Positions 24,012 through 31,736 of a DNA stretch of 36,291 bases are shown here, piece after piece. A program made the position numbers and the translations under genes. Under the pieces are notes generated by a model. It searched no databases and was not told the origin of the DNA. It was given only the letters and a program-made list of their open reading frames with translations. The DNA comes from a virus. The stretch covers positions 1 to 36,291 of the IMG/VR virus record IMGVR_UViG_3300022871_000054; one strand, 5' to 3'. How positions within the stretch are numbered: position 1 is the stretch's first letter; every line of letters starts with the position of its first letter.

Positions 24012-25367
24012 ATGAGTAGACAATTTTTTAGAAATAGAATGGTTACTGGTGATTTGCCACAGATGTTTGATACGAGTTTGACAAATGATATTGGTGTCGC
24101 AGGGGGTATCGGGTTCGGGGTAGGCATCTGTCCACCAAGTTTATTGCCGTCTGGTATGGCTGATATGGCAGGTTCAGAAACAATAGGCGATGATAATTAT
24201 GGTAATTATCAATTTGCAGACGGTTCAATCGTATGCTGGGTTCCGATTCATTGGACAAAGATTGGGACAGGGTCTAATGGCCTTGCGGTTAACATTATCA
24301 GCATAGTTAAGTATTCCACGTATGCAAATGAAACCGCCGCCAACGCAGCAGGGTATTTTCTGCCAAGATGTTTCATTGATGGTGGATCGGTTCAACCCGG
24401 ATATTTTGTGGATAAATATGAGTGCAGCAAAAATGCCTGGGGAACGGGGTATATCGGCAGCTCAATTAAAGATGGCCTGCCTATTTCCACAGCGTCAGCC
24501 CATAACCAAATTGCAGATCTAACAGCTTGCGGTACAAATGCCAATTTTGAAGCGATAGACGCAGCTCATGCTCGTGACGGCGTAAATGGCGCTGTTAATG
24601 CTAGTTCAAATTGGTTTTGTGCGTCACGATTTATTTATGCTGATCTTGCAATGCTGTCAATGGCTCATGGCCAGGCTGCTGCTGCAACAACTTATTGTGC
24701 ATGGTACGATGCGGGTGGAACAACTAATTATCCAAAGGGATGTAATGATGATGCTCTGGGTGATGTGGATGACGGCACGATTAGTTACACGACTGATGGG
24801 TATCTTAATTGCGGGAAAACTGGTTCAAATACAGATTTGGCTAAAACAACTCATAACGGACAAAATTGCGGAGTCGCGGATCTTAACGGGAACATGTATG
24901 AAATTTCAATTGGTGTGACATCCAATGGTTCTAATTATTTTGTCGCAAATGAGTCCACGGCCATGAAGGATTTTACCAGTGGTGATTCTGACGCCACAGA
25001 CCATTGGGGAGCCACCGGTATTGCCGCCTTGATGACATCCTTTAACATTGCTTATATGCAAGCGGGTGCCTGGGCTTACCTGGGATCTGGAGCAAATCAA
25101 GTTTTGTCAGAAGCGTTGATTGGAAATGACGCTGTGCTTACGTCTTTGGGAATACCAAAGGATTCAAATGGATATGATGCCACGGGCACCAATCAATTTG
25201 GGCTGGATGGAATGTATCAGGCTCAAGTGACGAATGAGCTCTGCGTGCTCTCCGGCGGGACTTGGAACTCTGGTTCGAAGGCCGGGGTTTGGATTTCGTA
25301 TTGGATCAGCTCTCGGTCGTCTTCGAGCTACATTTATGGTTTTCGGGTCGCCTGTTACCCTGTATAG
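24012..25367 (+). CDS. DGR target: C-type lectin-like (FGE-type) variable receptor-binding protein
   Basis: This 451-aa protein ends in a C-type lectin fold of the formylglycine-generating-enzyme-like group used by DGRs: GYFVDKYECSKNAWG, the GVADLNGNMYEI motif, and the variable C-terminus LCVLSGGTWNSGSKAG...GFRVACYPV (residues 411-448). About 19 codons there are exposed to adenine-directed mutagenesis from the TR at 25809. The N-terminal ~60 residues may anchor it to the tail. By analogy with Bordetella phage BPP-1 Mtd it should bind the host receptor. Gene order target-avd-TR-RT is the canonical one. The variability is seen directly in the VR/TR comparison; ligand unknown. Confidence 0.93.
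   Translation: MSRQFFRNRMVTGDLPQMFDTSLTNDIGVAGGIGFGVGICPPSLLPSGMADMAGSETIGDDNYGNYQFADGSIVCWVPIHWTKIGTGSNGLAVNIISIVKYSTYANETAANAAGYFLPRCFIDGGSVQPGYFVDKYECSKNAWGTGYIGSSIKDGLPISTASAHNQIADLTACGTNANFEAIDAAHARDGVNGAVNASSNWFCASRFIYADLAMLSMAHGQAAAATTYCAWYDAGGTTNYPKGCNDDALGDVDDGTISYTTDGYLNCGKTGSNTDLAKTTHNGQNCGVADLNGNMYEISIGVTSNGSNYFVANESTAMKDFTSGDSDATDHWGATGIAALMTSFNIAYMQAGAWAYLGSGANQVLSEALIGNDAVLTSLGIPKDSNGYDATGTNQFGLDGMYQAQVTNELCVLSGGTWNSGSKAGVWISYWISSRSSSSYIYGFRVACYPV
25242..25355 (+). repeat. DGR variable repeat (VR)
   Basis: This 114-nt segment aligns without gaps to the TR at 25809-25922. There are 23 differences, all at positions that are A in the TR (36 A available); none of the 78 G, C or T positions differ. 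Changes are to all three other bases and include two synonymous ones. Identity breaks down at non-A positions immediately beyond both ends. Confidence 0.96.
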
Positions 25368-25384
25368 GGGCGCGATAGCGACCC
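25367..25384 (+). promoter_or_regulatory. Hairpin downstream of VR, candidate DGR target-recognition structure
   Basis: GGGGCGC (25367-25373), loop GATA, GCGACCC (25378-25384): a 7-position stem with one G-A mismatch and a tetraloop, 11 nt after VR. BPP-1 requires a GC stem with tetraloop just after VR for efficient retrohoming, so this is a likely equivalent. An alternative pairing joins CGGGTCGC (25344-25351) with GCGACCCG (25378-25385). Confidence 0.6.
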
Positions 25385-25404
25385 GATCATAAGGAGTTAA
25401 ATAT

Positions 25405-25791
25405 ATGTCTGAACCTGCCCTTAACAGAAAGTTTATGGAAATGATGAAATTATTAAATGTATATCTAAACCATTTTCCTGCACAGGAAAAATATGCACTA
25501 TCAAACCAGATCAGGAAAACAGCATATGAATTATATGATTTTATCACAGAAGGGCAGAAAAGATACTACAAGAAAACAACCTTAACAAATTTAGATATCA
25601 ATCATGAAAAATTAAGAATGCAAATTTACTTGGCATATGAACTTGGATATTTCAATTTTAAAGACGGCAGGAAATCTAAAAAGAATGTTGAAAATAAAAG
25701 ATTTTCAGCCATTTCCAGGCGAGTGGATGAGTTAGGAAAAATGATTGGTGGATGGATAAAAAAGATTAAAGAGCAAAATCAATGGAAATAA
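25405..25791 (+). CDS. avd: DGR accessory variability determinant (Avd)
   Basis: This 128-aa protein is all-helical, matching the four-helix bundle of Avd (LNRKFMEMMKLLNVYLNHFPAQEKYALSNQIRKTAYELYDFITEGQK, then LDINHEKLRMQIYLAYELGYF and RFSAISRRVDELGKMIGGWIKKIKE). Avd forms a basic pentameric barrel that binds the TR RNA and reverse transcriptase and is needed for mutagenic retrohoming. Basic residues are plentiful. SD AAGGAG. Its stop lies 17 nt before the TR and overlaps an in-frame upstream start of the RT reading frame. Confidence 0.92.
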   Translation: MSEPALNRKFMEMMKLLNVYLNHFPAQEKYALSNQIRKTAYELYDFITEGQKRYYKKTTLTNLDINHEKLRMQIYLAYELGYFNFKDGRKSKKNVENKRFSAISRRVDELGKMIGGWIKKIKEQNQWK

Positions 25792-25808
25792 AGGGAATGC
25801 CATTAACA

Positions 25809-25922
25809 TGCGTGATATCCGGCGGGAATTGGAACAATAGTTCGAAAGCCGGAGTTTGGAATTCGAATTGGAACAACAATCGGTCGAATTCGAACAACAA
25901 TAATGGTTTTCAGGTCGACTAT
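25809..25922 (+). repeat. DGR template repeat (TR)
   Basis: It is the adenine-rich donor for VR, dense in AAC/AAT (Asn) codons, so that A mutagenesis samples many residues without stops. It lies between avd and RT. It is in frame with, and has no stop before, the RT ORF, so this template could be read as protein from ATG 25782 or 25797. Confidence 0.96.
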
Positions 25923-26060
25923 AATACCTCAAACCCAGAACTTTGGGACAGTGGAATTACAGGGATGGCGTTTCCTGCATCATGCAAAATCAACAAGACA
26001 TGCGTTTTTGGTAGGCTTTTATGGTTCGAAGATCAAGCATGTCTAAATCGGGGGTATAAT

Positions 26061-27104
26061 TTGAAACGGGTCGGGAATTTGTTTGAAATCGTATTCAGTA
26101 GAGAAAATCTTTACCAGGCGTACATTGATGCCCGAAGAGGTAAGCGGAAAAAACAGGCGTGTTTTAATTTTGAAACATCACTTGGCAGTAACCTGGAATC
26201 TTTGTATATAAAAATCCACAGTGGGGATTACCGGCCAAGACCCTATAAGAAATTTACAGTGTACGAACCAAAAGAGCGCATAATTTATGCACCGGCGTTT
26301 CGGGACACAGTGGTACAGCATGCTATTTACCGGGTGGTTTATCCCATTTTTGATAATACTTTTATTGATCAATCTTTTGCATGCAGAAAAGGCAAGGGAA
26401 CACACAAATGCAGTAAACAAACACAAAAGTATATGCGCTCTTGCGGAGATGATGAATACACATTGAAGCTCGATATCAAAAAGTTTTTTTACTCAATTGA
26501 CAGGTCAATTCTCAAAAAGCTGGTTGAAAGAAAAATAAAAGACACGCATTTAGTTAATATCATGATGGCGTTTGCGGAGATGGACGCGCCGGTAGGTATC
26601 CCTATCGGTAATTTGTTAAGTCAGACTTACGCCTTGATTTTTATGAATCCGGTGGATCACTTCGTGAAACGTGTCCTGAAAATAAAAAAGTATGTCAGAT
26701 ATGTAGATGATTTTATTTTGATTGGCATCACTCGGGGTCAGTGTCTTGAATATCGGGAAAGGATTATTGATTTTATTGACAAAGAGTTGAGCCTGAAATT
26801 ATCAAAATCAACAATCCAGAAAGTCAAGAAGGGCTTGAATTTCGTTGGGTACCGAACATGGAAATCAAAGACGTTTATCCGGAAATATAGTTTGTATAAA
26901 TTTAGAAAAATGGTGAAGCAAAACAACCAGGCTGCCACAGTCTCAATTCTTGGGCATGCTAAAGGTACTAACTCACTTTTTTATATGTTCAAAATCTTAG
27001 AGGAGATTAAAAATGATATTAAAATACCAAAAAGTTTTCAAAAAATACGACGACAGGCACTCTACTACTATTACGCTGGTAGAACCAAATTACAAAGAGG
27101 ATGA
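26061..27104 (+). CDS. DGR reverse transcriptase
   Basis: The enzyme copies TR RNA to cDNA with A-specific errors. It has the DGR-specific SQ motif in GNLLSQTYALIF (S187, Q188), the catalytic YVDD (Y214-D217) with KKYVRYVDDFILI, and FRDTVVQHAIYRVVYPIFDNTFIDQSFACRKGKGTHK, a DGR RT signature. The start TTG 26061 is chosen because KRVGNLFEIVFSRENLYQAYIDARRGKRKK is how DGR RTs begin, giving 347 aa, with a GGGGG SD 6 nt upstream. The ORF is open back to 25782, through the TR. The 3' end overlaps the next gene by 92 nt. Confidence 0.93.
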   Translation: MKRVGNLFEIVFSRENLYQAYIDARRGKRKKQACFNFETSLGSNLESLYIKIHSGDYRPRPYKKFTVYEPKERIIYAPAFRDTVVQHAIYRVVYPIFDNTFIDQSFACRKGKGTHKCSKQTQKYMRSCGDDEYTLKLDIKKFFYSIDRSILKKLVERKIKDTHLVNIMMAFAEMDAPVGIPIGNLLSQTYALIFMNPVDHFVKRVLKIKKYVRYVDDFILIGITRGQCLEYRERIIDFIDKELSLKLSKSTIQKVKKGLNFVGYRTWKSKTFIRKYSLYKFRKMVKQNNQAATVSILGHAKGTNSLFYMFKILEEIKNDIKIPKSFQKIRRQALYYYYAGRTKLQRG

Positions 27105-27444
27105 TCCAAGGGTCACTGAGCTGTGCACCATAGGCAAGGATACTTTTGTTCATATCCCGGATGATCTTGTCTTGCCGGAACAGCCGTTCAATCTGGATGT
27201 GACAATGGAGGCCGTCACACTTACCGATGAACTTCGTACAGAAATCAAAGCAGTATCACCCCATGTTAGATTGATCAATGCAAGGGTAGTGGAGAAAATC
27301 CGGGCTAAATATTCTGAAAATGATGAGTTCAAAATGTTGCGCGTTAAAGCAGACGGCGAACAGATTCAAAGTAAAGAATATTCTAAGCATGTTGAGAGCT
27401 GTACTGCCTGGGGGTTGACTGAAAAAGGTAAAATGGGGTTGTAA
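27013..27444 (+). CDS. Conserved phage tail-region hypothetical, 143 aa
   Basis: Starts within the RT 3' end after a perfect AGGAG SD (27001-27005, 7 nt spacing), a placement that favours this start over later ones. The sequence KVFKKYDDRHSTTITLVEPNYKEDDPRVTELCTIGKDTFVHIPDDLVLPEQP and VTLTDELRTEIKAVSPHVRLINARVVEKIRAKYSENDEFKML resembles proteins found after tail fibre genes in phages of Gram-negative bacteria. No enzyme motif. It is coupled to the following gene (TAATG). The 92-nt overlap with RT shows that the DGR was inserted before, or grew into, an established gene. Confidence 0.72.
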   Translation: MILKYQKVFKKYDDRHSTTITLVEPNYKEDDPRVTELCTIGKDTFVHIPDDLVLPEQPFNLDVTMEAVTLTDELRTEIKAVSPHVRLINARVVEKIRAKYSENDEFKMLRVKADGEQIQSKEYSKHVESCTAWGLTEKGKMGL

Positions 27445-28196
27445 TGAATTTAAAAGAATTCTTCACGGCCTTTGGCTACTACGGCTCAAACCCAGTTCAG
27501 CAGGCAAATTTAAATGCCAAGCTGTACGGTGATTTTGTCGGCTGGGGTCAAAACAGCAAGAGCGCAAACCAACTCCAGGTTATGATTGACCGAGTGTGCA
27601 AATATGACACTATCCACCCGGACGATCTAATAGCTCTGTTGAACCGATGTGGATTCAACACTTGGGAACAACTTGAAGAATGGCTTATCGTTTCAGATGG
27701 CCTATTATTTAATCCACAAGGATACATTGATATTATTGATCCACCTGTGCCGGATCTTGGGACGTTACAGCAGATATCTGTTTATGATTTGCGGTATATC
27801 ATCCGGTCGATTACTGGTATCCATCCTTTCGACCTTGTAGAGGAAGATATGGTTTATCAGCTTATCCCAAAAGACCGGATGCAAGATATTATAGATGCTT
27901 GCCCGGCTGACAGACAGGCTTTTGTAGACGAATCAAGAGATTGTGACGATTATGTGAGGATGTTGCGTGGTTGGTTGTCACGTTGGGGATACGGAAACCT
28001 GGCAATCCATAGTCTTACGGTAATGCTCAGGTATAAAGGGGTTGATACATATCGGCACAAAATGGCCGGAATATCGAACGACGCTAACGAATTTTGGTTC
28101 TTTGATCCACAGGGTGCTTGGCTGTTGTGGAAATTCGGAGAGTACCCAAAAATTGCTAATTGTGATGAAATTAAAATTGAAAAAATATTAATTTAA
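27444..28196 (+). CDS. MOA-like cysteine-peptidase-fold protein
   Basis: This 250-aa protein has a C-terminal half like the papain-type domain of the MOA agglutinin: R165-D-C167-D-D-Y170, a helix MLRGWLSRWGYGNLAI, then H205-K-M-A-G and W-F-F-D221-P-Q. C167, H205 and D221 could form a Cys-His-Asp triad. The N-terminal ~100 residues are unassigned. It lies at the end of the late operon before a small membrane protein and a terminator, a position typical for lysis or attachment genes. It could be an unusual lytic enzyme or a virion-attached protease; no lysozyme or amidase was found in the window. Confidence 0.5.
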   Translation: MNLKEFFTAFGYYGSNPVQQANLNAKLYGDFVGWGQNSKSANQLQVMIDRVCKYDTIHPDDLIALLNRCGFNTWEQLEEWLIVSDGLLFNPQGYIDIIDPPVPDLGTLQQISVYDLRYIIRSITGIHPFDLVEEDMVYQLIPKDRMQDIIDACPADRQAFVDESRDCDDYVRMLRGWLSRWGYGNLAIHSLTVMLRYKGVDTYRHKMAGISNDANEFWFFDPQGAWLLWKFGEYPKIANCDEIKIEKILI

Positions 28197-28219
28197 ACAA
28201 AGTATTAATTTAGACAAAT
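28186..28219 (+). repeat. Two tandem 17-nt A+T-rich repeats
   Basis: TATTAATTTAAACAAAG (28186-28202) and TATTAATTTAGACAAAT (28203-28219) sit end to end and differ at two positions, across the stop codon of the preceding gene. Purpose unknown; replication slippage is the simplest source. Confidence 0.6.
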
Positions 28220-28289
28220 TGAATATATGAGGTTCTAAATGAACTTTGAAAAACGCAAGAACAATTAATTTCGCATAAAGGGGAAAAAC

Positions 28290-28442
28290 ATGGAATTTTT
28301 AACTGATCCAAAAACATTGGCAATCGGGAGCATTTTGGTTTTAGCGGCAAGTGAAATTATCGGTATGAATCCTAAATGGCAGTCAAACGGTGTTGTGCAA
28401 GTGGTTATGGCCGGACTGAAAAGGATATTTAGAATAAAATAA
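28290..28442 (+). CDS. Small membrane-associated protein, 50 aa
   Basis: Short ORF with SD AAAGGGG. It has one hydrophobic segment (LAIGSILVLAASEIIGM), the sequence NPKWQSNGVVQVVMAGLKRIF and a basic end. Similar short proteins with a single membrane segment and a serine/asparagine-rich turn occur at the end of phage late operons and are often taken as holins. Last gene before the strong terminator. Confidence 0.55.
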   Translation: MEFLTDPKTLAIGSILVLAASEIIGMNPKWQSNGVVQVVMAGLKRIFRIK

Positions 28443-28460
28443 AATAATTTTATTATTATC

Positions 28461-28507
28461 AAAATCCCATGGCGATTATATTTATTGTCATGGGATTTTT
28501 TTATTTA
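28461..28507 (+). terminator. Strong intrinsic terminator ending the late operon
   Basis: AAAATCCCATG (28461-28471) pairs perfectly with CATGGGATTTT (28489-28499), with more pairs including G-U inside the loop, and a T-run follows. The A-rich upstream side could also serve the opposite strand. Confidence 0.88.
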
Positions 28508-28529
28508 AAGACAAAATGTAAAATAATCC

Positions 28530-28558
28530 TTGACAACATGTCTTTTTGTTTATATCTT
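28530..28558 (+). promoter_or_regulatory. Sigma70-type promoter of the replication/recombination operon
   Basis: TTGACA 28530-28535, 17-nt spacer, TATCTT 28553-28558. It directly follows the late terminator and precedes the TTG-start gene at 28588 by 30 nt. Confidence 0.65.
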
Positions 28559-28587
28559 GAAATAAACAATAAAAAAGGAGGGTTAAA

Positions 28588-28812
28588 TTGGCTAAATCAG
28601 AACGGTTGGAGAAAGAGCTTGATAGAATAAATTTATTGAGCATTATGGAAAAGCTTGAAAAACGCGGGTTTAAAGAGCAAAGCGTCAAAAAGGCTTTCAT
28701 GAGAGGATCAATATCAAAGGAGCTTGCACCGGTGCTGGAAGAATACACCTCTGTATCAGCTCTTTTTTGGATGCTCCCAGACATTTACAAGACAAATGGT
28801 GAAAGGAGATGA
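28588..28812 (+). CDS. Hypothetical protein, 74 aa, TTG start
   Basis: First gene after the promoter. The TTG start is backed by a full AAGGAGG SD 5 nt upstream. The N-terminus is charged and helical (KSERLEKELDRINLLSIMEKLEKRGFKEQSVKKAF), followed by MRGSISKELAPVLEEYTSVSALFWMLPDIYK. No family recognised; an early regulator or a small DNA-binding helper is possible. Ends overlapping a possible upstream start of the next gene. Confidence 0.65.
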   Translation: MAKSERLEKELDRINLLSIMEKLEKRGFKEQSVKKAFMRGSISKELAPVLEEYTSVSALFWMLPDIYKTNGERR

Positions 28813-28850
28813 ACTCAACTAAAAAATCGGTTTATGTTTATGGAGAAAAA

Positions 28851-29015
28851 ATGAAAAACCTATTCTGGAAAAAATACACGTCAATCGAGCAGCATATCAA
28901 TGACATTGACGTTGAGGAACCCTTGAGCCCTGCCATGTGTCTGTTATGTGTGGTTGGTATTTTGATGGTGGGAGTGTTGGGTTTTATTTTGATTGTGGTT
29001 GGATTATCATTTTAA
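28851..29015 (+). CDS. Small single-TM protein, 54 aa
   Basis: MKNLFWKKYTSIEQHINDIDVEEPLSP is followed by a strong membrane segment (AMCLLCVVGILMVGVLGFILIVVGLSF) at the very C-terminus, a tail-anchored layout. Start 28851 has GGAG 5 nt upstream; an in-frame ATG at 28809 would add 14 residues, but its AAGGAG abuts the ATG, which is too close. Function unknown. Confidence 0.55.
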   Translation: MKNLFWKKYTSIEQHINDIDVEEPLSPAMCLLCVVGILMVGVLGFILIVVGLSF

Positions 29016-29028
29016 AAGGAGCAGCAAA

Positions 29029-29403
29029 ATGGACCCTGAAAAATTAGAAGAATTAAAAGCCATCATTGAAGGTGAAGCTTACAACCAATATGATGACCAG
29101 ATGAAAGCTAAGGAAAATATTGATATCCTTGCCAAGGCTGCAAAGGGAGTCTTTCTTATTGAGCCAGGGATCTTCAAAAAACTGGTAAAATTTCATTACG
29201 AAAAATCAATGGAAAATGAACGGCGCAAATTCAGCGAGGTTGATGACCTTTATATTGAGATTTTTGGGGAGCCTGAACCGGAGCTGGATCTTTTCAGCGA
29301 GGAAGAAATCAAAGAAGATTCTGACCCGATCAATAACACCATTGACAAGGATGAAGTTTTGGACAAAATCAAATATGGAGCTAAAAGGAATAAAAACCAA
29401 TGA
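29029..29403 (+). CDS. T4 DsbA-like DNA-binding protein (putative)
   Basis: This 124-aa protein is acidic and helical. DILAKAAKGVFLIEPGIFKKLVKFHYEKSMENERRKFSEVDDLYIEIFG resembles the core of the T4 late-transcription helper DsbA, a small dsDNA-binding protein. A disordered acidic segment follows (GEPEPELDLFSEEEIKEDSD). Start 29029 is chosen for its AAGGAG SD; an upstream in-frame ATG at 28993 lies within the membrane gene. ATGA overlap with the recombination gene suggests a joint role in DNA transactions. Family call is tentative. Confidence 0.5.
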   Translation: MDPEKLEELKAIIEGEAYNQYDDQMKAKENIDILAKAAKGVFLIEPGIFKKLVKFHYEKSMENERRKFSEVDDLYIEIFGEPEPELDLFSEEEIKEDSDPINNTIDKDEVLDKIKYGAKRNKNQ

Positions 29404-30623
29404 CAAAAACAACAGAGTTAGAAACCGCCATGGTCCGTATACAAGACCTTGAACAAAAAAATGTTGTAGCCATAGGCACGGATGAAGCCTTCGCACTGAT
29501 CGACAAAGACGGCCAAATTAAAGCCTTTAAAACAATGCTTACCCTGTCTATCAAGGACGGAACCCTTGTCGAAATTGGAAAGAGTTTTGGGAACTATAAA
29601 GCACCTGTAGCCATATCTGCACAAGGTTTTGAAATTTGGGCTGAAAAGACCGGGGCCAGCGTGATTTTCCCTAAAGATGTATTGGTGGGCGATACCCTAA
29701 AACCAAACCCATACATGGAGCGGGATCCTAAAAATAACCGTGTCCTTGCTGTTCATGCCCGGGCGGTAGCTTTTAAATACTCTCCCATGGGATTGCCCCA
29801 GGTGTGCGATTGGTCAACCATATTTGATGTCCCTTCATATCGCATGATTGATCTGCTTGCCAAAGCCAAAAAGAAACCGCAGGCCTTTAAATTGCTGCCA
29901 AATGAAATGGCACCGGCTGCCGACAATAATGAGACATGGGCAAAATATCCTTTTGATGAAGCCACAAGCCTATGGTTGAACACTTCCCACAACGAGGTTT
30001 TAGACTGGTTCAAATCAATCATAAACCGTGAAAAAAAGGCCATGGACTTCGCACAGACCTTTGCACGTCGTAATGCCCTAAAACATCTTTCAGGGCTACA
30101 GAAACCGCCAGAGGGTTTGCATCAATGGTCTTTCCCTGTTTTATCATGGCGACCTACCGGCAATAATATTGTCAAATGGGATGCCAGCCAATATGAGCAG
30201 CTTCAGGGCCGGGTGTCAAGCATGATTGAAGGGGACCACAACGAATTCGATGCAGGCAAAACAAAGCAGCTTGAAGTCAAAAAAGGCGTTGAGACTATTT
30301 CGCATGAGCTTGACACGAATGAGATTGAAGATGATTTGAATCCGGATGACCCGGCCGAGAAGGAAAGCCAGCCAGCGCCAAAAAAGCCAGCTAAAAAAGA
30401 GCCTGAACCAGTCAAGGAACCAGAGCCAGCCAAAGTCCAGACGACAGAAAGAGAACTCACAGACGCTCAAAAACAGGTCATTGCGGCGGCTGGTAAATTC
30501 CAGGCAGAAGCAACCCAGGCCAAGACAGAGCTTGATTTTACTGTTGATTGGGATGAATTTACGGACTCAATGGCCAAACGGTTTTTTAAACGGTTGAATG
30601 AGATTTTGGATGGTGAGGAATAA
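29400..30623 (+). CDS. RecT/Red-beta-like single-strand annealing protein (putative)
   Basis: This 407-aa protein has a ~280-residue globular part and a Lys/Pro/Glu-rich linker (KKPAKKEPEPVKEPEPAK) leading to a C-terminal helical tail. The globular part contains NPYMERDPKNN, VAFKYSPMGLPQV and MDFAQTFARRNALKHLSGL, which parallels the RecT region in which a basic helix follows a W- or F-containing turn. Annealing proteins are normally next to an exonuclease; here an SbcC-type ATPase follows. An alternative is an ERF- or Sak-type protein. Coupled to the upstream gene by ATGA. Confidence 0.5.
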   Translation: MTKTTELETAMVRIQDLEQKNVVAIGTDEAFALIDKDGQIKAFKTMLTLSIKDGTLVEIGKSFGNYKAPVAISAQGFEIWAEKTGASVIFPKDVLVGDTLKPNPYMERDPKNNRVLAVHARAVAFKYSPMGLPQVCDWSTIFDVPSYRMIDLLAKAKKKPQAFKLLPNEMAPAADNNETWAKYPFDEATSLWLNTSHNEVLDWFKSIINREKKAMDFAQTFARRNALKHLSGLQKPPEGLHQWSFPVLSWRPTGNNIVKWDASQYEQLQGRVSSMIEGDHNEFDAGKTKQLEVKKGVETISHELDTNEIEDDLNPDDPAEKESQPAPKKPAKKEPEPVKEPEPAKVQTTERELTDAQKQVIAAAGKFQAEATQAKTELDFTVDWDEFTDSMAKRFFKRLNEILDGEE

Positions 30624-30636
30624 ATAATAATCGGCT

Positions 30637-30698
30637 CCGGGTTTAAAAAACCTTGTGTCCATGGATGCGCGCTTAAATGGATCGCACAAAAGACCCGG
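30637..30698 (+). promoter_or_regulatory. Long-range inverted repeat before the SbcC-like gene
   Basis: CCGGGT (30637-30642) and ACCCGG (30693-30698) flank a 50-nt loop in the otherwise gene-free 30624-30716 interval and end just before the SD (AAGGAG) of the next gene. No T-run; it may control translation of the ATPase. Confidence 0.35.
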
Positions 30699-30716
30699 CC
30701 CAAAAAAGGAGCGAAA

Positions 30717-31736
30717 ATGATAACAAAAATTTCAACCAAAGGATTCAAAGGCTTTGATATTAACGAGCCTGTCCACCCAAAAACAATATACGTCGGCAAA
30801 AACAAATCAGGCAAATCGTCACGGTCCCATGCAATTGCCCTGACCCTACTCGGATATATCCCATTTGCTGCCAAAACCAATAAAAAACCGGCTGATATTC
30901 TCAATGATTTTGGAGTGGGCGATTCACTGACAACAGCCATTGTTTGCAACGGAGTGGAATTTGAGCGTCATTATTCCCGCAGCAAAAAAGGTGTGGTATC
31001 CCAAAAGATGCGGGTCGACAAAAAGAAAGTAAGCGCCACAGATTATGCCGTTATGCTTTCCAATGCCGGGGCGCCAAGGATAGTTGATGTTCCTGATTTT
31101 ATTTTAATGAGCGATCAGAAAAAAATTGACATGCTGTTTGAGCTTTTCCCGCCTGATGCCAATCTGAAAACCCTTGAAAGCAAGATTGACAAAGCAAAGC
31201 AAAAAGTCAATGAGATGCAGGCCCAGGAAAGAACGTCAACCTCTGCAATCCAGCAATTGACTGCCAGGAAATCAGAGATTGAAGTGCCTGCCGGATCCTT
31301 ACCCGAGATCAAGGCCGATATTGAAACCACGACACAGGCTGTTCTTGATGCCAGGGAAAGCCTTAAAAAAATTGAGATTGATGAGGCAAAGGAAAAGGCC
31401 AAGGCTGAACAAAAGACGGATTCCCAGGCGACGTTTGATGCGATTATGGCTAAGAATACTAAAGAGTGGGTGCCTGAGCCTGAAACCCCAAGACATACCC
31501 ATGAAGAGGCTGAAAATATTGTTAATTTTGTTAGAAATGATATGGCGCCAGGTCGGGTTGTCGATGCAGAGTTTGATAAGGCCGCATTTGAAAATTTTAA
31601 GAAAGCTGAAATCGTCAATCCGTCGATATCAATCCAAGCCATTATTGATACCATGATTGATGCAGGGTGCGAAACATGCGCCAGTTTATTGGTTGCGAAA
31701 ATGGAGCTTAAAAAGTTTAAAGGCGGTGTTAAATGA
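30717..31736 (+). CDS. Rad50/SbcC-like ATPase, N-terminal half
   Basis: This 339-aa protein begins ITKISTKGFKGFDINEPVHPKTIYVGKNKSGKSSRSHAIALTLLGY, with the Walker A motif G27-KNKS-G32-K-S. Coiled coils follow from about residue 155 (KIDKAKQKVNEMQAQERTSTSAIQQL...). The end has C318-E-T-C321, the CxxC zinc-hook pattern found at the apex of Rad50 coiled coils. It contains no ABC signature or Walker B; those are in the gene at 31929. Together they would rebuild one SMC-type head. The next ORF starts inside its stop (ATGA). Confidence 0.75.
   Translation: MITKISTKGFKGFDINEPVHPKTIYVGKNKSGKSSRSHAIALTLLGYIPFAAKTNKKPADILNDFGVGDSLTTAIVCNGVEFERHYSRSKKGVVSQKMRVDKKKVSATDYAVMLSNAGAPRIVDVPDFILMSDQKKIDMLFELFPPDANLKTLESKIDKAKQKVNEMQAQERTSTSAIQQLTARKSEIEVPAGSLPEIKADIETTTQAVLDARESLKKIEIDEAKEKAKAEQKTDSQATFDAIMAKNTKEWVPEPETPRHTHEEAENIVNFVRNDMAPGRVVDAEFDKAAFENFKKAEIVNPSISIQAIIDTMIDAGCETCASLLVAKMELKKFKGGVK

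Noticed and set aside
25920-26060. TATAAT at 25920-25925 and at 26055-26060 as promoters for RT
   Set aside because: No -35 at the correct distance in either case; the first lies at the TR end and is explained by the adenine-rich template.
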